A DNA stretch of 11,135 nt from Ruminococcus sp. (GTDB taxonomy: Bacteria; Bacillota; Clostridia; Oscillospirales; Ruminococcaceae). A program made the position numbers and the translations under genes. The stretch spans positions 1-11,135 of the forward strand of contig JAGAQS010000149.1 in NCBI GenBank assembly GCA_017622635.1. Reading direction: 5' to 3'. Shown in pieces: positions 6,277 to 11,135 of this stretch; position 1 is the stretch's first letter, and the number at the start of each line of letters is the position of its first letter. The notes beneath the pieces were generated by a model. That model was given only the letters and a program-made list of their open reading frames with translations. It was not told the DNA's origin and searched no databases.

Positions 6277-8796
6277 ATGACGAAAAAAGTAAAACTCAGC
6301 GATGTTGCAAAGGACCTTAATGTTTCCGCACAGGAAATCATTGATTATTTTGCATCTAACGGCGATACTAAGAAAAAAGCTTCAACAGGTCTTACTGAAA
6401 CTGAAATGAACCTCGTTCTTGAACATTATACAAAGATTCATGAAGTTGAATCTTTTGACGAATATTACAAATCAAAGAACGAAGAAAAGCCCGTTAAAAA
6501 AGAAGAACTTCAGAAACAGGACAGAAAAAATCCTGTCAGAAAGTCCGCACCTGCAAAGAAGAATGACAAAAAGCCTGAAACGGCAGAAAATACACCTGCA
6601 AAAAAGCAGAACGACGTAAAGCCTGTTCCGAAGAAACAGGAAGAAAAGAAGTCTGAACCCGTTGCCGAAACAAAACAGGCAGAAAAAAAGTCCGCTGAAC
6701 AGCCTAAACCGAAGAACAAGAAGAATGACAGAAACAAACCGCAGGCTAAGGCTCAGGAAAGAGGCGAACGTTCAAAGCTTAACGTTTCGTTCAGTTCCGA
6801 AACGGCACAGACTTCCACTCAGAGAAGAACGGTTGACACAAGAGGAAGTTACGTTGACCTTGACAAATACAACGAACGTTATGAACAGATTGCACCTACA
6901 AACAAGCACAAGAATGACAATTATTCCTCAAAGAAACAGAAGATAAACCAGAAGTCCGCACAGAGAAACCGTCAGCAGTATTCCAGAAAGGAAACAGAAG
7001 CTGAAAAACTCAAAAGACTTGAACTCGAAAGAGCAAGAAAACAACAGCTTAAAGTTCTTATTCCCGACAACATAACGGTAAGTGAACTGGCTGCACGTCT
7101 TAAAGTTACCGCTACGGAAGTTATCAAGAAACTTATGGGTCTTGGTATCATGGCGACTATAAATCAGGAAATTGATTTTGATACAGCGTCACTCGTTGCG
7201 GAAGAACTCGGTGCAAAGGTTGAAAAGGAAGTAATCGTCACAATTGAAGAACGTCTTATAGACGACAGTGATGACGACGATACAAACCTTGAAGAACGTT
7301 GTCCTGTTGTTGTTGTAATGGGACACGTTGACCACGGTAAGACCTCCATTCTTGACAGAATCAGAAACGCACACGTTGCCGCAGGTGAGGCAGGCGGTAT
7401 CACACAGCACATAGGTGCATATCAGGTAAAGGTAAACGGTCATGACATAACTTTCCTTGATACTCCGGGTCATGAAGCATTTACTTCCATGCGTGCAAGA
7501 GGTGCGAATATAACCGATATCGCTATACTTGTAGTTGCAGCGGACGACGGTATCATGCCACAGACTGTTGAATCAATCAACCATGCAAAAGCCGCAGGTG
7601 TTTCACTTATAGTTGCCATAAACAAAATGGATAAGGAGGGTGCAAACCCCGACCGTATCAAAGAAGAACTTACAAAGTATGATATTGTATGTGAGGAGTG
7701 GGGCGGTGACGTTATATGTGTACCCGTATCCGCAAAGACGGGCGAGGGTATTGACGAACTTCTTGAAAACGTTTTGCTTGTTGCGGAAGTAAAGGAACTA
7801 AAGGCAAATCCCGACAGACTTGCAAAGGGTACTGTTATTGAAGCACGTCTCGACAAGGGCAGAGGTCCTATAGCAACGCTTCTTGTTCAGAACGGTACAT
7901 TAAAACAGGGTGACGTTATTATTGCGGGAACGTCAGTCGGCAGAGTAAGAGTCATGACTAACCATAAGGGCAGGACTGTTAAATCGGCAGGACCGTCAGT
8001 ACCCGTTGAAATAACAGGACTTGCGGAAGTTCCCAGTGCCGGCGATATATTCAACGCAGTAGAGGACGAAAGACTTGCGAGGGAACTTGTTGAAAAGAGA
8101 AAGCATGAGGCTAAACAGGAACAGTTTAACGCTTACAGAAAAGTTACTCTTGACAATCTTTTCAGTCAGATTGCAGAGGGCGAAATAAAGGAACTTCCCA
8201 TTATTGTAAAGGCAGATGTTCAGGGTTCTGTTGAAGCTGTCAAGCAGTCACTTGAAAAACTTTCAAACGACGAAGTGAGAGTAAGAGTCATTCACGGTGC
8301 TGTAGGTGCTGTAAAGGAAAGTGACGTTATGCTTGCTAATGCGTCAAACGCTATTATTGTAGGTTTCAACGTAAGACCCGACCCTGTGGCAGCTGAAAAT
8401 GCACAGCGTGACGGTGTTGATATACGTCTTTACAGAATCATTTACGACGCTATTGAAGAAATCACCACAGCTATGAAGGGTATGCTTGCACCCAAATACA
8501 GAGAAGTTGAGCTCGGACGTGCCGAAGTGCGTCAGGTATACAAGATTTCAAATGTCGGAATGGTTGCAGGAAGTTATATTCTTAACGGTAAGGTTACAAG
8601 AGGTTGTCAGATACGTGTTGTACGTGACGGAATAATTATCGCCGACGACAAAATAGCAGGTCTCAAACGTTTCAAGGACGACGTTAAGGAAGTTGCCGAG
8701 GGTTATGAATGCGGTATCAGTCTTGAAAAGTTCAGCGACGTTAAAGAGGGCGATATATTCGAGGCATATATTGTTGAGGAATACCGTGAGGACTGA
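6277..8796 (+). CDS. infB: translation initiation factor IF-2
   Basis: An 839-residue GTPase that brings fMet-tRNA to the 30S subunit and promotes joining of the subunits. In order: a first IF2_N domain (about 1-52, [20 protein letters not shown]), a Lys/Glu/Pro/Gln-rich linker of low complexity (about 60-250), and a second IF2_N domain (about 257-318, [16 protein letters not shown]). The G domain has G1 GHVDHGKT (349-356), G2 around GGIT (373-376), G3 DTPGH (395-399), G4 NKMD (449-452) and G5 SAK (485-487). Domains II to IV follow, with the initiator-tRNA-binding C-terminal domain ending near [11 protein letters not shown]. All GTPase residues are intact. GGAGG at 6261-6265 lies 11 bases before the ATG. 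It is the sixth gene of the Firmicute order if the usual ylxP position is counted after it. Confidence 0.98.
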   Translation: MTKKVKLSDVAKDLNVSAQEIIDYFASNGDTKKKASTGLTETEMNLVLEHYTKIHEVESFDEYYKSKNEEKPVKKEELQKQDRKNPVRKSAPAKKNDKKPETAENTPAKKQNDVKPVPKKQEEKKSEPVAETKQAEKKSAEQPKPKNKKNDRNKPQAKAQERGERSKLNVSFSSETAQTSTQRRTVDTRGSYVDLDKYNERYEQIAPTNKHKNDNYSSKKQKINQKSAQRNRQQYSRKETEAEKLKRLELERARKQQLKVLIPDNITVSELAARLKVTATEVIKKLMGLGIMATINQEIDFDTASLVAEELGAKVEKEVIVTIEERLIDDSDDDDTNLEERCPVVVVMGHVDHGKTSILDRIRNAHVAAGEAGGITQHIGAYQVKVNGHDITFLDTPGHEAFTSMRARGANITDIAILVVAADDGIMPQTVESINHAKAAGVSLIVAINKMDKEGANPDRIKEELTKYDIVCEEWGGDVICVPVSAKTGEGIDELLENVLLVAEVKELKANPDRLAKGTVIEARLDKGRGPIATLLVQNGTLKQGDVIIAGTSVGRVRVMTNHKGRTVKSAGPSVPVEITGLAEVPSAGDIFNAVEDERLARELVEKRKHEAKQEQFNAYRKVTLDNLFSQIAEGEIKELPIIVKADVQGSVEAVKQSLEKLSNDEVRVRVIHGAVGAVKESDVMLANASNAIIVGFNVRPDPVAAENAQRDGVDIRLYRIIYDAIEEITTAMKGMLAPKYREVELGRAEVRQVYKISNVGMVAGSYILNGKVTRGCQIRVVRDGIIIADDKIAGLKRFKDDVKEVAEGYECGISLEKFSDVKEGDIFEAYIVEEYRED

Positions 8797-8802
8797 TATA
8801 AT
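8774..8802 (+). promoter_or_regulatory. internal sigma-A promoter at the end of infB
   Basis: TTGAGG (8774-8779; first four bases match TTGACA) and a perfect TATAAT (8797-8802) are separated by exactly 17 bases. The -35 box lies in the last codons of infB and the -10 just after its stop codon. Transcription would start near 8809 and serve the 145-residue protein gene, rbfA, nrnA and truB. It would give these genes a supply partly independent of the rimP promoter. Confidence 0.5.
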
Positions 8803-8817
8803 TCAGATATGTATAAA

Positions 8818-8856
8818 TCAGAGTGTATTTGCTTTTTACGGGTGAATACGCTCTGA
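8818..8856 (+). promoter_or_regulatory. 12-bp leader hairpin after infB
   Basis: The arms 8818-8829 (TCAGAGTGTATT) and 8845-8856 (AATACGCTCTGA) pair over 12 bp with one T-G wobble. In RNA the stem could extend inward by several wobble and C-G pairs. The tail begins AAAAATACTTTT, not a direct U-run, so simple termination is unlikely. The hairpin begins about 9 bases after the start predicted for the promoter at 8774-8802 and ends 37 bases before the next ATG. A role as attenuator, mRNA stabiliser or processing site is possible. Confidence 0.5.
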
Positions 8857-8893
8857 AAAATACTTTTAAAAAATTTCTTAGGGGGACGGTCTT

Positions 8894-9331
8894 ATGGACG
8901 GTATCAGAATGAGCAATGAAGATATGCTCAGATATTGTGATGAAGCTCTTGCATGGGAAGATTTCGGACCTGTGGATATATATTTCTTTGAGTCCGTCAA
9001 AAAAATTCTTCTCGGTGAATGCAGTGCAGAGGAAGAACCTGAAGAAAACAGAGAATTTGCGGATATAAAACGTCCTGTAACTTCGGCGGAACTTGAACCC
9101 GAATACAAGAATTTTCCTGATGTTTACTATAACAATGACAGTAAATCCGAAAAAAATGGTGCAGATGATGCGGAAGAATGTATTTCGGAGCAGGAGGCTT
9201 TCAGCAGTAGTATTTTCAGCAAGGGATTTTTTGTTATTGCTCCCGAAGGAAAAAGGTACAGAACGTCAAAACCGTCGGAAAAAAACGGTGAAAAAAAAGA
9301 CGGCAACATAAGTTTTAAAGTAAAGATATAG
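8894..9331 (+). CDS. unrecognised acidic 145-residue protein between infB and rbfA
   Basis: I do not recognise the family. Translation begins at ATG 8894 after AGGGGG (8880-8885); an in-frame ATG at 8909 has no ribosome site. The N-terminal 42 residues look helical and ordered (NEDMLRYCDEALAWEDF, then VDIYFFESVKKILLG). Residues about 43-105 are rich in Glu, Asp, Asn and Ser and probably disordered. The C-terminus is basic, with SKGFFVIAPEGKRYRTSK and several Lys, ending ISFKVKI. No signal peptide or membrane segment is seen. Codon use resembles the neighbours, and the 17-base gap to rbfA suggests one transcript. In Bacillus this place belongs to ylxP (DUF503); the present protein does not look like YlxP. 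A role in translation or RNA metabolism is only suggested by position. Confidence 0.75.
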   Translation: MDGIRMSNEDMLRYCDEALAWEDFGPVDIYFFESVKKILLGECSAEEEPEENREFADIKRPVTSAELEPEYKNFPDVYYNNDSKSEKNGADDAEECISEQEAFSSSIFSKGFFVIAPEGKRYRTSKPSEKNGEKKDGNISFKVKI

Positions 9332-9348
9332 TTACGGAAAGGAAAACA

Positions 9349-9690
9349 ATGGCGAATTTTAAAAACAGCCGTATGGCAGAAGATATAAAAAGAGAAATGA
9401 CGGCTATTCTGAGAGAACTCAAAGACCCACGCATTGACCCTATGCTTACTGTGGTAAGAGCCGATTTGTCGGGTGATATGTCCGTATGTAAGATATACGT
9501 TTCAAGTTTTCAGGGAATTGAAAGGACAAAGGAATCCGTTAAAGGTCTTACAAGTGCGTGCGGATTTATAAGACGTGAACTTTTTCACCGTCTGAAAATG
9601 CGTAAATCACCCGAACTTACTTTCATAGCCGACAATTCAATTGAAAGAAGTGCGGAAATCAGTAAAAAACTGAATGATTTGCTGAACTGA
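9349..9690 (+). CDS. rbfA: 30S ribosome-binding factor RbfA
   Basis: A 113-residue single-domain protein of the RbfA family with a type II KH-like fold, which binds the 30S subunit and helps 16S rRNA 5' end maturation and cold adaptation. Family features are the N-terminal helix with RMAEDIKREMTAILREL, KDPRI at 25-29, LTVVRADLSGDMSVCKIYVS, GFIRRELFHRLKMRKSPELTFIADNSIE, and a closing helix. Length is typical. GGAAAGGA precedes the ATG. It acts with RimP, the first product of the operon, in small-subunit assembly. Confidence 0.96.
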   Translation: MANFKNSRMAEDIKREMTAILRELKDPRIDPMLTVVRADLSGDMSVCKIYVSSFQGIERTKESVKGLTSACGFIRRELFHRLKMRKSPELTFIADNSIERSAEISKKLNDLLN

Positions 9691-9724
9691 TTATTTTTCA
9701 GGGGAAAGAGGTGTATTTAATATA

Positions 9725-10669
9725 ATGTATATAGGATTCAGCGAGGCGGAAACTTTTCTCCGTAACTGTAAGGACGCTGTTATAATTACTCACCGCAATC
9801 CTGACGGTGACTGCATAGGTGCAGGTTTTGCCGTTAAAGACATTCTTGAACAACTCGGAATAAGAAGCCGTGTTGTATGTCATGACGTTTTTCCGAAACG
9901 TTATGATTTTCTTACGGAGAACGGGACAGGTGAGGAATTTGAACCGCAGTCAGTAATTGCCGTTGATATTGCAGATACTAAGCTTATGGGCAGATATGAA
10001 GAAATTTACGGCGATAAGGTTCAGCTGTGTATAGACCACCATATTTCAAACAGGAACTATGCCGAAAAAACTCTGCTCAGGTCAGACGCTTCTGCGGCGT
10101 GTGAAATAATATATGAACTTGCGGAATTTATGGGTCTTACCGTAACAAAACACTGTGCAATGTGTCTTTATACGGGAATAGCAACGGATTCGGGCTGTTT
10201 CAAATATGCCTGCACCACTCCGAAAACACATGAAATCGTTGCACGTATCATGAGAAGATATGACATTGATTTTGCAAGAATAAACAGATATATGTTTGAT
10301 GTCAAGTCGGTCGGACGGGTAAAGCTTGAAAGCAGGCTGAATGAAATGCTTGAAACTTATCTTGACGGAAAACTCTGTATTATTGCCGTTACAAGAGATA
10401 TGATGTCCGAGCTTGGTGTGAGTGACGATGAACTTGAAGGATTTGCACCGCTTACAATTCAGTATGAAAATGCTGAAGTTGGAATTTTTATACGTCAGCG
10501 TGCAGACGATTATAAATGTTCGTTCCGTTCGGCAGACAGCGTAAACGTTTCGGAAATATGCGAAACACTCGGCGGTGGAGGTCACGCAAAAGCGGCAGGC
10601 TGTAACGTTTCGGGAAATCTTGACGACATAAAAAAACAGCTTGTTGAGGCGGTTGAAAAAGCACTATGA
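9725..10669 (+). CDS. nrnA: bifunctional oligoribonuclease/pAp phosphatase NrnA (DHH/DHHA1)
   Basis: A 314-residue DHH-family phosphoesterase, the usual length for NrnA. It shows THRNPDGDCIG (22-32, metal ligands His23, Asp27, Asp29), AVDIAD (Asp81), DHH at 104-106, ATDSGCFKYA, and the C-terminal DHHA1 substrate-binding motif GGGGHAKAAGC from Gly283. NrnA degrades 2-5 base RNA remnants and removes the 3'-phosphate from pAp, with Mn ions. The A of the usual DGDAxG motif is Cys30 here. The ATG at 9725 follows AGAGG by 13 bases, a rather long spacing; no better in-frame start is visible. Its stop codon overlaps the truB start. Placement between rbfA and truB is common in Clostridia. Confidence 0.94.
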   Translation: MYIGFSEAETFLRNCKDAVIITHRNPDGDCIGAGFAVKDILEQLGIRSRVVCHDVFPKRYDFLTENGTGEEFEPQSVIAVDIADTKLMGRYEEIYGDKVQLCIDHHISNRNYAEKTLLRSDASAACEIIYELAEFMGLTVTKHCAMCLYTGIATDSGCFKYACTTPKTHEIVARIMRRYDIDFARINRYMFDVKSVGRVKLESRLNEMLETYLDGKLCIIAVTRDMMSELGVSDDELEGFAPLTIQYENAEVGIFIRQRADDYKCSFRSADSVNVSEICETLGGGGHAKAAGCNVSGNLDDIKKQLVEAVEKAL

Positions 10670-11135
10670 TGAACGGTATATTATGTGTAAACAAACCGCA
10701 GGATTTTACGTCATTTGACGTTGTGGCGAAACTTCGTGGCATACTCGGTATGAAACGTCTTGGTCATGCAGGTACGCTTGACCCTATGGCAACGGGTGTA
10801 CTGCCTGTTTTTGTGGGAACTGCAACAAAGGCGTGCGACATAATGCCCGACAGTTCAAAGAGTTACGTTGCCGGTTTCCGTCTGGGACAGACTTCCGATA
10901 CACAGGACGTTACGGGAAAAATTCTGACTTCTTCCGACAAGTCCGTATGTTATGATGATATATGTGCGGTTCTGCCTGATTTCATGGGGAAAATTATGCA
11001 GATACCGCCCATGTATTCGGCTGTACAGGTAAACGGCAAACGCCTTTACGATTTGGCACGGCAGGGACTTGAAGTTGAACGCAAGGCACGTGAAACGGAA
11101 ATCAAAAATATCCGTATTTTAGAATATGACGGAAA
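10669..11135 (+). CDS. truB: tRNA pseudouridine(55) synthase TruB (3' end outside the window)
   Basis: The first 155 codons of TruB, which converts U55 in the T-loop of tRNAs to pseudouridine. The start reads MNGILCVNKPQDFTSFDVV, the family's usual opening. The catalytic motif GHAGTLDPMATGVLPV contains Asp38, the nucleophile. IPPMYSAVQVNGKRLYDLAR is the next conserved block, and YVAGFRLGQTSDTQDVTG lies between. An adjacent in-frame ATG at 10666 is equally possible; the nrnA stop TGA at 10667-10669 overlaps either start, and no close ribosome site is present, so translation is probably coupled to nrnA. The frame is open at the right edge. Confidence 0.96.
   Translation, partial: MNGILCVNKPQDFTSFDVVAKLRGILGMKRLGHAGTLDPMATGVLPVFVGTATKACDIMPDSSKSYVAGFRLGQTSDTQDVTGKILTSSDKSVCYDDICAVLPDFMGKIMQIPPMYSAVQVNGKRLYDLARQGLEVERKARETEIKNIRILEYDG

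Noticed and set aside
6681..6691. A AAA AAG type slippery heptamer in the infB linker.
   Set aside because: Such heptamers are frequent in Lys-rich linkers; there is no ribosome-site or stem arrangement like that of dnaX, and the full-length frame is needed for IF-2.
9279..9298. A7 and A8 runs near the end of the 145-residue gene, possible slippage sites.
   Set aside because: They encode ordinary Glu-Lys stretches, the frame continues to a good stop just before rbfA, and no stimulatory structure is visible.
9721..9726. TATAAT just at the nrnA start codon.
   Set aside because: No -35 box lies at the right distance (TCAGGG at 17 bases), and transcription would begin inside the gene.
10082..10585. 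A 167-codon open frame on the minus strand opposite nrnA, and similar shadows opposite nusA, infB and the lipoprotein gene.
   Set aside because: They lie opposite strongly conserved genes, lack ribosome sites and have low-quality composition; they are by-products of codon use.

Overview
The window looks like the chromosome of a low-GC Firmicute of class Clostridia, probably a Ruminococcus-like member of the Oscillospiraceae. The reasons are the Firmicute gene order rimP-nusA-ylxR-ylxQ-infB-...-rbfA-nrnA-truB, sigma-A promoters matching TTGACA/TATAAT, strong GGAGG ribosome binding sites, AT-rich gaps and an nrnA gene between rbfA and truB. The genus is an inference. No rRNA, tRNA, CRISPR array, insertion sequence or phage gene is visible.

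Left part (1-3451, minus strand): two cell-surface genes. The upstream one encodes a lipoprotein that resembles a family 1 extracellular sugar-binding protein of an ABC transporter, but no permease or ATPase lies next to it. The downstream one is a long polytopic membrane protein that runs off the left edge. It carries motifs that suggest a GT-C (PMT/ArnT-like) glycosyltransferase and has a large predicted extracytoplasmic insert. A stem-loop lies in the 58-base gap between them.

Middle (3452-3825): a divergent control region. It holds one good sigma-A promoter pointing left, one pointing right, four ACGGT direct repeats spaced 17-18 bases apart between the two, and a 10-bp GC-rich hairpin in the rimP leader. 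The hairpin is in the right place to be a NusA-dependent attenuator.

Right part (3826-11135, plus strand): the transcription/translation operon. RimP and RbfA mature the 30S subunit. NusA controls elongation, pausing and termination. YlxR and YlxQ are small RNA-binding proteins. IF-2 places initiator tRNA on the ribosome. NrnA degrades nanoRNA and pAp. TruB makes pseudouridine 55 in tRNA and is cut by the right edge. Between infB and rbfA, where Bacillus has ylxP, there is an unrecognised acidic 145-residue protein. It is preceded by a likely internal promoter, inside the 3' end of infB, and by a long leader hairpin. The ylxQ-infB gap holds three inverted repeats. The window is mostly a conserved housekeeping operon; the less explained parts are its leaders, the 145-residue protein and the two surface genes.
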